Notes: generated by a model from the sequence alone, not told the origin. Shown: positions 1 to 7,958, counted from the stretch's first letter. The stretch is DNA of 35,188 nucleotides from Enterococcus sp. (GCF_022711995.1 NZ_JALAHI010000101.1:1-35188); one strand, 5' to 3'. Numbers and translations: made by a program.

Positions 1-41
1 ACAAATCCTAATTGTACCAACTGCACCGCATAAGAAATACT

Positions 42-205
42 AGTGCCTGTGCCATAAGTTATCATCCAACAAGTTAAACCGAATCATGTTCTATTGCTAT
101 GATGGTTTCCTCTGACAATTGCGACGAGGAGCCACTGCACCGCAGAAGCAATAAGATATACTATTCGGATAGTGTTACTTGTAGGTGACTTATGGCACAG
201 GCCCT
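42..205. repeat. Long imperfect palindrome (possible miniature repeat element)
   Basis: The outer arms GCCTGTGCCATAAGT (45-59) and ACTTATGGCACAGGC (188-202) are perfect 15-bp inverted repeats. Nested arms continue inward: ACAAGT (69-74) with ACTTGT (177-182), CCGAAT (79-84) with ATTCGG (163-168) and ATTGCT (93-98) with AGCAAT (147-152). The whole would fold as one 164-nt imperfect hairpin. The 11-mer ACTGCACCGCA occurs at 20-30 and again at 134-144. No reading frame was recognised. The size and palindromic form resemble the roughly 170-bp EFAR repeats known from E. faecalis, but sequence relatedness was not tested. A structured RNA or the terminator of an upstream gene are alternatives. Confidence 0.6.
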
Positions 206-365
206 TTTCTTTTTCAAAAATTAATTTTTTTAGAAAAAAGAGTATTCTTGCTAGCTTTCTGGTTGGTTTATCTGGTAAATTATGAAGAAATGGATCTTTA
301 TTTTTAATGATTCTACATCAACTATTGTCAAATAGTGGATCAAAAAAGAGAAAAGTGGTTGGAGA
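206..365. other. Leader region of the acyltransferase gene
   Basis: This AT-rich stretch contains no ORF, and I see no convincing -35/-10 pair. Together with the palindrome before it, it makes up the 365-base gene-free left end of the window. A GGAG lies only one base before the ATG at 366, so the translation signal is unusually tight. Confidence 0.4.
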
Positions 366-2240
366 ATGAACAAACGGTTAAAAACAAGCCGCTATATCAC
401 TGGTTTTGACGGTATCCGTACATTAGCTGTGATTGGCGTTATCTTATATCATTTACTACCTACTCAAATGCGAGGCGGGTATTTAGGAGTTCCTGTTTTT
501 TTTGTGGTTTCTGGTTACTTGATCACTGATTTGCTTCGGCAGGAGTGGGACCAGAACGGACGGATTGCTGTCAAAGATTTTTATGTTCGCCGGATGAAGC
601 GACTTTACCCCGGGATGGTGGTGATGCTGCTTCTTTCGGCAGCCTACATCACTGTATTTCAGCGGAATTTATTGAATAATCTGCGAGGCGTCGTCGTCAG
701 CAGTTTACTGTATGTCAACAACTGGTGGCAGATCAATCATGGGCTTTCCTATTTTGATCGATTTGGTAATGAATCCCCCTTTACCCATCTTTGGTCTCTG
801 GCTGTTGAAGGTCAAAATTACTTGATTTGGCCGCTGCTCTTTATTCTATTGATGAAGCTGGTCAAAAATCGCGGCACGATTTTTAAAATCGTTCTAGGAT
901 GCTCGCTGCTTTCCGCACTTTTATTAGCTCTCTGGTATTCACCGGGGGCAGATCCGACCCGTGTGTATTATGGGACGGATACTCGTTTATTTTCGATTTG
1001 GATGGGGAGTGCACTGGCTTTTATTTGGCCTAGTACCCATTTGAAAAAAGACATCCCAATCAAAGCAAAGCGGGTGTTGAACCTTGCCGGGGGACTTTCC
1101 TTTATCGGCTTAGTGATTACATTTTTTGTTCTAGATGATCATCTGACCTTTGTGTATTACGGAGGTATGTTGCTTGTCAGCTTACTTTGTACGATCTTGG
1201 TAGCAGTCACAGCCCACCCGGGTGCTAGCTTGAATCGCTGGTTGACGAATCCATTATTCAGTTATATTGGGAAACGCAGTTATGGGATCTACTTGTATCA
1301 ATTCCCTGTGATGATTTTTTATGAAGCGAAGATTGGAAATGTCGGCGAAAATGTCCTGTTGCATACATTGGTTGAAATTGTATTGATTCTCTTGATCAGT
1401 GAACTTTCCTATCGATTTGTCGAAAATCCTTTAAGACGGTTCCGCTACAGAAATACCTTCCGCAGCTTACGTAGCTGGTTTAGCAGACCGGTGCTCAGTC
1501 TGCAAAAGCCTTGGTTGGTTCCTGGCTTGCTGATTTCTCTGATTGCCCTTTATGGGATCGTTACAGCGCCGGTAAACTACGTGGATGCGCAACAACAGCA
1601 GTTGAAAGAAAATATCGCTGCCAATAAAAAAGCGGCAGAACAGACACAAAAAAACGCCAATGATTCGAGTTCGAGTACCGAAAGTACGGGAGAGAATACT
1701 TCCAAGACAACGGATGCTGAACAATCTGTGATGGAAAAATATGGATTGACGGAAGCGCAAATGAAGAAAGCTGAAGATTTGGAGATCACCGCTTTTGGTG
1801 ATTCCGTGATGCTGGATGCTACCGCTGACTTGCAGGAGATTTTTCCTAAGGCGGTTGTCGATGGGGATGTCGGACGGCAATTGTATGAGAGCCCTGAGCT
1901 GATCAAAGCTTTGAAAGAAAAAAACTTGCTGCGAGATACGGTATTGATTGGTTTAGGAACAAATGGTTCCTTTACAGAAACCCAATTCGATAATCTGATG
2001 AAAGAAATCGGTGATCGTAAAGTTTATTGGATCAATGTCCGAGTACCGACGCAAAGATGGCAAAATGAAGTCAACAGCATGCTGGAGAAAATGGCTGCTA
2101 AATACGACAACATGACGTTGATCGATTGGTACGATTTAAGTAATGAGCATGAAGAGTGGTTCTATGAAGATCGAGTCCATCCCAATCCAGATGGCATGCT
2201 GCAATACTGTACATTAGTCTCGCAAGCTATTTTGCAATAA
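366..2240 (+). CDS. oatA: OatA-like peptidoglycan O-acetyltransferase (acyltransferase 3 + SGNH)
   Basis: A 624-residue membrane enzyme, close to the usual OatA length of about 600. OatA moves acetyl groups across the membrane onto the C6 hydroxyl of N-acetylmuramic acid, which gives lysozyme resistance. Residues 10-400 form a multi-spanning acyltransferase-3 domain that opens with the typical YITGFDGIRTLAVIGV segment. A low-complexity Q/K/S/T linker (about 410-460) leads to an extracellular SGNH esterase domain with GDS (Ser480), the GTN block (Asn533) and DRVH (Asp602, His605), so the catalytic triad is complete. The start agrees with the conserved N-terminus of the family, although the GGAG is very close to the ATG. 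It is monocistronic and ends at a bidirectional terminator shared with dhaL. Another SGNH-type wall or teichoic-acid acetyltransferase cannot be excluded. Confidence 0.85.
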   Translation: MNKRLKTSRYITGFDGIRTLAVIGVILYHLLPTQMRGGYLGVPVFFVVSGYLITDLLRQEWDQNGRIAVKDFYVRRMKRLYPGMVVMLLLSAAYITVFQRNLLNNLRGVVVSSLLYVNNWWQINHGLSYFDRFGNESPFTHLWSLAVEGQNYLIWPLLFILLMKLVKNRGTIFKIVLGCSLLSALLLALWYSPGADPTRVYYGTDTRLFSIWMGSALAFIWPSTHLKKDIPIKAKRVLNLAGGLSFIGLVITFFVLDDHLTFVYYGGMLLVSLLCTILVAVTAHPGASLNRWLTNPLFSYIGKRSYGIYLYQFPVMIFYEAKIGNVGENVLLHTLVEIVLILLISELSYRFVENPLRRFRYRNTFRSLRSWFSRPVLSLQKPWLVPGLLISLIALYGIVTAPVNYVDAQQQQLKENIAANKKAAEQTQKNANDSSSSTESTGENTSKTTDAEQSVMEKYGLTEAQMKKAEDLEITAFGDSVMLDATADLQEIFPKAVVDGDVGRQLYESPELIKALKEKNLLRDTVLIGLGTNGSFTETQFDNLMKEIGDRKVYWINVRVPTQRWQNEVNSMLEKMAAKYDNMTLIDWYDLSNEHEEWFYEDRVHPNPDGMLQYCTLVSQAILQ

Positions 2241-2268
2241 TGGCGCTATCTACTTCTTAAAAAAACTA

Positions 2269-2329
2269 ACCGAGAGGTCTCAAGCACAGATTCTTGTTTG
2301 TCTTCAAGAATCGCAAGAGAGCTCTCGGT
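2269..2329. terminator. Bidirectional terminator between oatA and dhaL
   Basis: ACCGAGAG (2269-2276) pairs with CTCTCGGT (2322-2329), and a second hairpin inside pairs GATTCTTG (2289-2296) with CAAGAATC (2305-2312). A T-run follows on the plus strand, and the A-run at about 2259-2265 supplies the U-run on the minus strand. It therefore suits both convergent genes. Confidence 0.8.
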
Positions 2330-2368
2330 TTTTGTATTCCAACCTATTTCTTAGTGAAATGAGGAGCT

Positions 2369-2968
2369 TTATCCAATCGTTGCCGCAAGTGTTTCAAACA
2401 ACAATGCACTGGAGGCAGCACCGGGATCGATATGACCGATTGCTCGCTCACCTAGATAAGAAGCGCGGCCTTTTTTAGCTACGAGGTCTTTTGTATGTTC
2501 TTTGGCTTCCTCGATTTGTTCCTTCGTCAAACTGCCGTTTTTTAATGCTGCGGCAACAGGTTGCCAGACATCGACCATCGTTTTATTTTCAAACTCTGCT
2601 TTGCCTCGAGCCTTGATCCCATTAAGCCCTTCTTCAATGATGCTTCCCAATTGTTCATAAGAATCGATTGTTTCTAGTTCTTTTGTAGCTTTGGTCATAT
2701 TCATGAAGGCTGAGCCATAAAGGGGGCCTGAAGCGCCGCCGACTTTAGAAATCAATGCCATCGAGAGCACTTTGAATGTATCTGTGATGGTTTGTGGCTC
2801 TTGTTTTGCAAACGCTTCTTGATAGGCTGCCACACCGCGTGCCATATTGTTACCATGGTCGCCATCACCGATAGGGGTGTCGAGATCACTTAAATAACCT
2901 TTGTTTTCTTCAATGGCTTTTGTAAAGGCGTTGAGCCATTGTTGAGTCGTTTCTGTTGTCATTTGCAT
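2369..2968 (-). CDS. dhaL: Dihydroxyacetone kinase ADP-binding subunit DhaL
   Basis: A 199-residue DhaL. It holds ADP-Mg as a permanent cofactor; DhaM rephosphorylates it and it passes the phosphate to dihydroxyacetone held by DhaK, in the cytoplasm. The nucleotide/Mg site is visible as the acidic motif DTPIGDGDHGNN (three aspartates), followed by the GGASGPLYGSAF loop. The frame is open to 2989, but an AAAGGAGG (complement of 2977-2984) sits 8 nt before the ATG at 2968, giving the N-terminus MQMTTETTQQ. It is the last gene of the dhaM-dhaK-dhaL operon, 14 nt after dhaK. The length and motif fit the PTS-dependent kinases rather than ATP-dependent DAK enzymes, where this domain is fused. Confidence 0.93.
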   Translation of the reverse strand: MQMTTETTQQWLNAFTKAIEENKGYLSDLDTPIGDGDHGNNMARGVAAYQEAFAKQEPQTITDTFKVLSMALISKVGGASGPLYGSAFMNMTKATKELETIDSYEQLGSIIEEGLNGIKARGKAEFENKTMVDVWQPVAAALKNGSLTKEQIEEAKEHTKDLVAKKGRASYLGERAIGHIDPGAASSALLFETLAATIG

Positions 2969-2982
2969 TGAAAATTCCTCCT

Positions 2983-3966
2983 TTACCAAGCGATGGTTTC
3001 AACAGGTTCGTTGAGCGCATCCGTCGCATCGTTGTTACTGAAATCGATCATGGTCAACGATAGGCCTTGCATATCGATTGAGGTCATATAGTTGCCTACT
3101 TTATGGAATGTGACAGAAATATCTTTGTCTGCGAGTAACTTGTGCACATCGTTAGCAAAGACGAATTGTTCCATCAAGGGCGTTCCCCCCATGCCATTGA
3201 TCAAGATGCCGACTTTTTTTGGTGTTTCTTCATAATCAGCTAAAATTTTATCCACCAATTCTTTGGCGAGTTCTTTCGATGGTTTCAATTTTTCCCGACG
3301 ATAACCAGGCTCTCCATGGATTCCCACCCCATACTCGATTTCATCATCAGCTAATTCAAAACCAGGTTTACCCACTTCTGGAACAGTGGCTGCTTTTAAG
3401 GCCACACCAATGGTTTTGATGGTTGGGACTAATGCTTCGCCTAATTCTTTCAATTCAGTCAAAGAATGTCCTTGACGAGCGGCAGCGCCCAATATTTTAT
3501 GAACGAGAATCGTTCCAGCCACACCTCGTTTTCCAGCAGTATAGGTGCTGTTTTCAACGGCAATGTCATCATCTACAACGACGATTTCAGCCGTGATGTC
3601 TTCCATTTCAGCCATGTCTTTGGCCATTTCAAAGTTTAGGATATCCCCGGTATAGTTTTTAACGATCAAAAGCACACCTTGTCCTTGATCGGCTTCTTTG
3701 ATCCCAGTCAGGATCTGATCTGGTGTTGGGGAAGTGAAAACGTCTCCCAAGACGGCGGCACTCAACATACCATCACCAACAAAACCAGCATGTGCCGGTT
3801 CGTGTCCGCTGCCTCCGCCTGAGACTAAGCCGACTTGTTCATGGGTGGCATTTTTTGCGACGACCCGGGAGTCTTCAACTTGATGAACCAGTTGCGGATA
3901 GCTGGCAACGAGACCAGCTAGCATTTCTTCGACGATCGCAGAAGGATCATTGATTATTTTTTTCAT
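2983..3966 (-). CDS. dhaK: Dihydroxyacetone kinase substrate-binding subunit DhaK
   Basis: A 327-residue DhaK that binds dihydroxyacetone covalently as a hemiaminal on a histidine and receives phosphate from DhaL, making dihydroxyacetone phosphate for glycolysis. The binding histidine is His217 in IHGEPGYRREK, matching His218 of the E. coli protein; the SGGGSGHEPAHAGFVG substrate loop and VKNYTGDILNF are also present. The ATG at 3966 is preferred over the in-frame one at 3978, because the latter overlaps the AAAGGA ribosome binding site. The ATG overlaps the TGA of dhaM (ATGA), so the two are probably translationally coupled. There is no fused DhaL domain, as expected for a PTS-dependent system. 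Confidence 0.94.
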   Translation of the reverse strand: MKKIINDPSAIVEEMLAGLVASYPQLVHQVEDSRVVAKNATHEQVGLVSGGGSGHEPAHAGFVGDGMLSAAVLGDVFTSPTPDQILTGIKEADQGQGVLLIVKNYTGDILNFEMAKDMAEMEDITAEIVVVDDDIAVENSTYTAGKRGVAGTILVHKILGAAARQGHSLTELKELGEALVPTIKTIGVALKAATVPEVGKPGFELADDEIEYGVGIHGEPGYRREKLKPSKELAKELVDKILADYEETPKKVGILINGMGGTPLMEQFVFANDVHKLLADKDISVTFHKVGNYMTSIDMQGLSLTMIDFSNNDATDALNEPVETIAW

Positions 3967-4367
3967 TCGTGATTCCATCCTTTCTCAGCTGCTTTTTTGG
4001 CTTCTGCTGTGATTTGAGACAGGTCATCACTGAATCCAGCGGTGATTGCTGCGGCAAAAGCGCCTTCTACAAGTGGTGCATCAATCAAGTGGTAACGAGC
4101 TTGCTGGTCTGGTTCCAACATATCATAGGCCAGCTCTGCATTTAATACGGCACTACCCAAATCAGCAAAAACGAGAATCTGTTCGGCCTCCGGAGACTGA
4201 TTGACAGCCTCGACGATTTTTGTCGGATCAGACCCTAATTCGCCTTCAGCTGTTCCACCCAATGAAAAAAGAGTGACTGTTTCGCTGTCCGACATGTCTT
4301 CGATCATGGCTTTCAGTCCGTCTGTCAGTTGTTGACTGTGGGAAACAAGTAAAATACTTTTCTTCAT
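3963..4367 (-). CDS. dhaM: PTS-dependent DHA kinase phosphotransferase subunit DhaM
   Basis: A 134-residue single-domain DhaM, an EIIA-Man-like protein that takes phosphate from PTS HPr and hands it to the ADP on DhaL. The N-terminus KKSILLVSHSQQL places the phosphorylated histidine at His10, and a central ILVFADLGSAVLNAELAYDM follows. It lacks the HPr and EI-like domains fused in E. coli DhaM, as in lactococcal DhaM. It is the first gene of the operon and overlaps dhaK by 4 nt. Its own ribosome binding site is weak (GGTGA). No glycerol dehydrogenase gene is adjacent, so the source of dihydroxyacetone is not visible here. Confidence 0.9.
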   Translation of the reverse strand: MKKSILLVSHSQQLTDGLKAMIEDMSDSETVTLFSLGGTAEGELGSDPTKIVEAVNQSPEAEQILVFADLGSAVLNAELAYDMLEPDQQARYHLIDAPLVEGAFAAAITAGFSDDLSQITAEAKKAAEKGWNHE

Positions 4368-4430
4368 TTCGATTCACCAACGCTTTCTTAAATAGATTCA
4401 GCGGCAGTAGACGCAACCGCCTTTATTAAA

Positions 4431-4458
4431 AGTATAACAAATTTCGCAAAACTTGCAT
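4431..4458 (-). promoter_or_regulatory. Candidate promoter of dhaMKL
   Basis: On the minus strand, TATACT (4431-4436) has a weak -35-like ATGCAA (4453-4458) at 16 bp. This is the best sigma-A match in the 129-bp gap upstream of dhaM. Confidence 0.4.
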
Positions 4459-4496
4459 GATTGACGATTGCTGACAGTTCAGTGTTAAGACAAAAG

Positions 4497-4676
4497 TCAA
4501 AGAATGGATTGGTAGTGAGGGCTGTGTTTTTTCTTGCTAAATGTGCCGGCTACTTCAAAGGCTGCATATAAGGCAAGCAAGAACAGGAAGCAATAGGCAA
4601 AAAGACCACCAATCGATAAGCTGAAAAAGGCAAATAATGCCAGACAACGGATAAGAAAAGTGCGCAATTTTTCCAT
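4497..4676 (-). CDS. Small hydrophobic membrane protein (59 aa)
   Basis: I recognise no family. The product is 59 residues: a short basic start (MEKLRTFLIR), about 35 hydrophobic residues that could form one long or two short membrane helices, then a basic, histidine-containing tail (SKKKHSPHYQSIL). The ATG at 4676 has an AGGAGG (complement of 4682-4687) 5 nt upstream and is preferred over the in-frame ATG at 4715. It has its own strong promoter with a cre site over the start of transcription, which supports it being a real, carbon-regulated gene. Confidence 0.6.
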   Translation of the reverse strand: MEKLRTFLIRCLALFAFFSLSIGGLFAYCFLFLLALYAAFEVAGTFSKKKHSPHYQSIL

Positions 4677-4737
4677 AATATCCTCCTCTTTAAAATCAAA
4701 TAGTGACGCCAACAAGTAGGTGAGCGATTGAGAATAT

Positions 4738-4751
4738 AGATAACGCTTTCA
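4738..4751 (-). promoter_or_regulatory. cre site (CcpA operator)
   Basis: TGAAAGCGTTATCT on the minus strand fits TGWAARCGYTWNCW at every position. It lies just downstream of the -10 box, over the predicted start of transcription of the 59-aa gene, a position expected to give repression by CcpA. Confidence 0.75.
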
Positions 4752-4756
4752 TTTGC

Positions 4757-4784
4757 ATTATACAATCGATTATTTATTTATCAA
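4757..4784 (-). promoter_or_regulatory. Promoter of the 59-aa membrane protein
   Basis: On the minus strand: -35 TTGATA (4779-4784), 16-bp spacer, perfect -10 TATAAT (4757-4762) preceded directly by TG. Confidence 0.8.
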
Positions 4785-4824
4785 CGGTGGGCATTCGTTA
4801 ACGTAGCAAAGATTAAAGCAAAAA

Positions 4825-4878
4825 AGCCCCAACAACTGCAGATACCCTAGGTTAGGGAGAATCACAGGTGTGGGGACT
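4825..4878 (-). terminator. Terminator of the P-type ATPase gene
   Basis: On the minus strand AGTCCCC (4872-4878) pairs with GGGGCT (4825-4830), followed by a run of six U. Inside is a smaller hairpin with CCCT and AGGG arms. Confidence 0.75.
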
Positions 4879-4889
4879 TCTTTCATGGA

Positions 4890-7220
4890 TCAAGCCGCGG
4901 CGTTTTGCTCTAGCCGGCGGGTGATCTGTGTTGCAAGGGCAGATAGCCCCCACTGCAATAAGCAGTTGATGGCCATCAGTCCGACAAAGATCGGTAATGT
5001 GACGCTAGATAAAAAGCCTACTTCTAAAATGTGATGGAAGAGCATGGCGGCGATGTAGGTACCGCCAATCGTGGTTGCGATCAAAAACAAGCGCAATGGA
5101 TTTAGCGGTAAACAACTGCGGATCACAGCTAAACAACTGATGCCGATCAGCAGGTAGTAGAACAATGTAGTTGCGGTCATTGGCTCCCAGCCATAATCGG
5201 TTTGCAGGAACTGAACGGCAAAATAATTCAAAAGCACTAAGAGTGCACTCGGCAATGCCCGCAGCAATGCGGTAGGCAAGTAACGGCCGGTGATTCGCTT
5301 TTTATCTTCTTCAAAAGAAAGGAAGAAGGATGGATACCCTTCAATTGCCAGATCCAATAATGTGATTTGGATGGGAATAAAAGGAAATGCCGTAGAAGTG
5401 GCAACACAAAGTAAGGACAATAGGAAGCTGTAGATTGTTTTGATAAAAAAGATCCCAGATACTTTCGTCACATTATTAACGACACGACGCCCTTCAAAGA
5501 GTGCCGCTGGCAGTGTCGTGAAATCAGAATCCAATAAAACCAGATTTGCGATTTGGCGAGCTGCACTGTCCCCAGCAGCCATAGCGATACTGACATCTGC
5601 TTCCCGCAGTGCCAACACATCGTTGACCCCATCTCCAGTCATGGCCACCGTATTGCCTAATGCTTTCAACTCAGAAACTAGCAGTTTCTTCTGCTGAGGC
5701 GTCACTCGCCCAAAAACGGTATAGGTTTGGGCAGCTTGACGAACGTCTGCTTCTTCTGTTAGTTGGGAAAGATCGATATAGTTCCCGGAATCAGGCAACC
5801 CAGCCCGCTTGGCGATGGCTGACACAGTGATTGGATTGTCACCCGAGATCACTTTCAAGTCCACTCCTTCTGCAGACAGGTAAGCCAACGTGCTTTCTGC
5901 ATTTTCCCGAATCACATCGGCAAGAACAAGAACAGCCAGTGGAGAGGCCTTTGCTGGATCAAAGGGCTGCTTGGCGTCGTTATAATGAGGATCGAGAGTC
6001 AAGACAAGCACCCGCAAGCCAGCCGATTGTGCTTCTTGGATTTGCGGCAGTTGTTGATTGGCGATCGTCTTTTCAGGGGCTCCTAGATAGACTGCCCCTA
6101 ATTCGTGAAATGCGATAGCGCCCCATTTCCGATCAGAAGAAAATGGCATTGCTGCAAAGGACTGGTAATGATCAGATCCAGTGATGGTTTGGCGCAACGC
6201 TTGCATCGTTACATTGTTGTCGGTACTGACTGCCAGATAGCTGCCTAAGATTGCCGTTACATCATAGGTGTCATCGATTGGTTGGATCGATTCGACGGAT
6301 AGTCGACCTTCCGTCAATGTGCCGGTTTTGTCCAAACAGAGGGTATCGACATGGGCTAGTGTTTCGATCGCGTACATATCTTGGACTAAGATTCTTTTTT
6401 TGGCTAGTTTGATGACACCTGTGGTCAAAGCAATGCTGATCAATAACACGAGTCCTTTAGGCAGCATCCCCAATAAAGCAGCAGCCGAAACGATTACGGC
6501 TTCTTTTAATTCGCTGCCACGAAATAAATAAGCTTGTAGAAACAGGATCACTCCTAACGGCACAATCACTAGACTTGTGAATTTTGTGACTTTGCGGATG
6601 GAAGAAACCAGCTCTGAACGCAGCGGTTTGTGTGTTTTGGCTTCATTGCTTAACTTTGCCGCATAATTCTCGGCTCCTACGCGGATCACTTTGGCAGTCA
6701 CTTCGCCGCTGGCGACAAAACTGCCAGATAAGAGGGTCGCGTCGTTTTCTTTGTCAACGAGATCGGCTTCACCTGTCAGCATCGACTCATTGACATCGGC
6801 TTGCCCAGATAAAACAACCATATCGGCTGGAATCTGTTCTCCAGCACCAATGACAACCAGGTCGTCAAGGACTAGGGATTTGGCATCCACCGACTGTGTA
6901 ACGCCATCTCGGATCACACGTATTTCTTGTTGGGCGATGATCGAGAGTTTTTTGACGAGATTCCGAGCATGGATCTCTTGACTGATTCCTACTGTGATAT
7001 TGATCAAAATGATTACCAGATAAAATAAATTGGAATAGGCGCCCACTGCCAGAAGACAGACACCAATCAACAAGTTCAGCAAATTGAACAATGTAAGGAT
7101 ATTGTCCTTAAAGATCGCTGTCGTAGATTTTGATGTTTTTGTTTCATAATCGTTGTGTTGCCCGCGTTCGGTGCGTTGTGTGACTTCTTTTGCGGTAAGC
7201 CCCGTATCTATTTGCTTCAT
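4890..7220 (-). CDS. P-type cation-transporting ATPase (CtpE/Exp7-like)
   Basis: A 776-residue P-type ATPase that would drive cation transport across the cell membrane with ATP. In order: a short N-terminus with TGLTAKEV; two membrane helices (about 45-95); an actuator domain with TGEAD in place of TGES; helices with GMLPKGLVLL in the M4 position; the phosphorylation site DKTGTLTEG (Asp297); a nucleotide-binding domain with ISGDNP and TGDGVND; and C-terminal membrane helices. There is no heavy-metal CxxC domain. The GMLPKGL motif resembles the CtpE/Exp7 group, of which mycobacterial CtpE is a calcium importer, so calcium is the best guess. The ATG at 7220 has a GGAG 6 nt upstream; the in-frame ATG at 7232, behind a more distant AAGGA, is an alternative (780 aa). 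Monocistronic. Confidence 0.85.
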   Translation of the reverse strand: MKQIDTGLTAKEVTQRTERGQHNDYETKTSKSTTAIFKDNILTLFNLLNLLIGVCLLAVGAYSNLFYLVIILINITVGISQEIHARNLVKKLSIIAQQEIRVIRDGVTQSVDAKSLVLDDLVVIGAGEQIPADMVVLSGQADVNESMLTGEADLVDKENDATLLSGSFVASGEVTAKVIRVGAENYAAKLSNEAKTHKPLRSELVSSIRKVTKFTSLVIVPLGVILFLQAYLFRGSELKEAVIVSAAALLGMLPKGLVLLISIALTTGVIKLAKKRILVQDMYAIETLAHVDTLCLDKTGTLTEGRLSVESIQPIDDTYDVTAILGSYLAVSTDNNVTMQALRQTITGSDHYQSFAAMPFSSDRKWGAIAFHELGAVYLGAPEKTIANQQLPQIQEAQSAGLRVLVLTLDPHYNDAKQPFDPAKASPLAVLVLADVIRENAESTLAYLSAEGVDLKVISGDNPITVSAIAKRAGLPDSGNYIDLSQLTEEADVRQAAQTYTVFGRVTPQQKKLLVSELKALGNTVAMTGDGVNDVLALREADVSIAMAAGDSAARQIANLVLLDSDFTTLPAALFEGRRVVNNVTKVSGIFFIKTIYSFLLSLLCVATSTAFPFIPIQITLLDLAIEGYPSFFLSFEEDKKRITGRYLPTALLRALPSALLVLLNYFAVQFLQTDYGWEPMTATTLFYYLLIGISCLAVIRSCLPLNPLRLFLIATTIGGTYIAAMLFHHILEVGFLSSVTLPIFVGLMAINCLLQWGLSALATQITRRLEQNAAA

Positions 7221-7252
7221 ATAATTCTCCATTTCTTTCAGATTCCTTGTTT

Positions 7253-7280
7253 AGTCTAGCATGCCGAGAAGTCATTGCAA
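7253..7280 (-). promoter_or_regulatory. Promoter of the P-type ATPase gene
   Basis: On the minus strand: TTGCAA (7275-7280), 16-bp spacer, TAGACT (7253-7258), about 33 bp before the start codon. Confidence 0.55.
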
Positions 7281-7348
7281 GAAATGGCGAAAAAATAATT
7301 GAAATCTTAAAAAATAGTAGCGCTTTGTCTGGAAGAAGAGGCTTTTCA

Positions 7349-7377
7349 TTGACTTGTTCCCAGAAACTTGCTATAGT
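7349..7377 (+). promoter_or_regulatory. Promoter of rpsN2
   Basis: TTGACT (7349-7354), exact 17-bp spacer, TATAGT (7372-7377). The predicted start of transcription, near 7384, falls at the edge of the Zur box. Confidence 0.8.
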
Positions 7378-7386
7378 CATAATGCT

Positions 7387-7409
7387 CAAATAGTAATGAT
7401 TTCGATTTG
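7387..7409. promoter_or_regulatory. Zur box
   Basis: A 23-bp palindrome with 9 of 11 base pairs complementary around G7398. Its inner 21 bp differ from the Bacillus Zur consensus (AAATCGTAAT-N-ATTACGATTT) at only two positions, 7392 and 7402. It lies immediately downstream of the rpsN2 promoter, so zinc-loaded Zur would block transcription. Confidence 0.8.
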
Positions 7410-7495
7410 TTGTTTTTGAATCGAAAATGGAGGACTCTGTTAGCTGATTTCTTTTCTTTTTAGAATGATGGATAGAAAAAACAAAGGAGAAAATA

Positions 7496-7765
7496 ATGGC
7501 CAAAAAATCAAAACAAGCAAAAGCAAAAAAACAAGCCGCAATGATCGAGCAATACGCAGAGATCCGTTACCAATTGAAACAAGCAAAAGATTACCAAGCT
7601 TTAGCAAAATTACCGAAAGATTCCAATCCGAATCGCTTGAAGAATCGGGATATGACCGATGGTCGTCCCCGAGGCTATATGCGTAAATTTGGTCTTTCAC
7701 GGATCACTTTTCGCCAATTGGCACACGAAGGCAAACTACCAGGTGTAAAAAAAGCCAGCTGGTAA
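7496..7765 (+). CDS. rpsN: 30S ribosomal protein S14, zinc-independent paralogue
   Basis: An 89-residue S14 with the family C-terminus ([18 protein letters not shown], ending [10 protein letters not shown]). It contains no cysteine at all, so it is the C-minus form that can replace the zinc-ribbon S14 (about 61 aa, encoded in the main ribosomal protein cluster) when zinc is short. Its single-gene setting away from other ribosomal genes and the Zur box in its leader agree with that role. AAGGAG lies 6 nt before the ATG. A long hairpin follows as terminator. Confidence 0.95.
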   Translation: MAKKSKQAKAKKQAAMIEQYAEIRYQLKQAKDYQALAKLPKDSNPNRLKNRDMTDGRPRGYMRKFGLSRITFRQLAHEGKLPGVKKASW

Positions 7766-7852
7766 ACGTTTAAAAGGTAAGTTAGACAATAAAATCAAAA
7801 GATTGCCCTTCTAGATCAGTCAGAAATACACTGTAGAGAGGGATATTCAAGG

Positions 7853-7930
7853 AAAACTATCTGAATGCTGAGGCATTTGATCTCCTGAAAAAACTGGGAG
7901 ATCGCTGCCAAGCACGTAGATAGTTTTTTT
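7853..7930 (+). terminator. Extended hairpin terminator after rpsN2
   Basis: A 10-bp base stem (AAAACTATCT 7853-7862 with AGATAGTTTT 7918-7927) is followed by TTT. Stacked inner stems are TGCT/AGCA (7866-7869, 7911-7914), GGCA/TGCC (7872-7875, 7906-7909) and GATCTCC/GGAGATC (7879-7885, 7897-7903). It is longer and more ornate than a normal terminator; a short separate RNA is possible. Confidence 0.65.
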
Positions 7931-7958
7931 GTTGAATCATTTTTTTGAGGGGAGCGAT

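Noticed and set aside
1467-1906. Two overlapping minus-strand open frames inside oatA
   Set aside because: They lie opposite the low-complexity linker and start of the SGNH domain, have no ribosome binding site and no recognisable protein features.
4371-4390. A cre site before dhaM
   Set aside because: Only the GAAAGCGTT half fits; the other half deviates at four positions.
4550-4765. A 71-codon minus-strand frame overlapping the 59-aa membrane protein
   Set aside because: Its start lies at the -10 box and cre site and it has no ribosome binding site.
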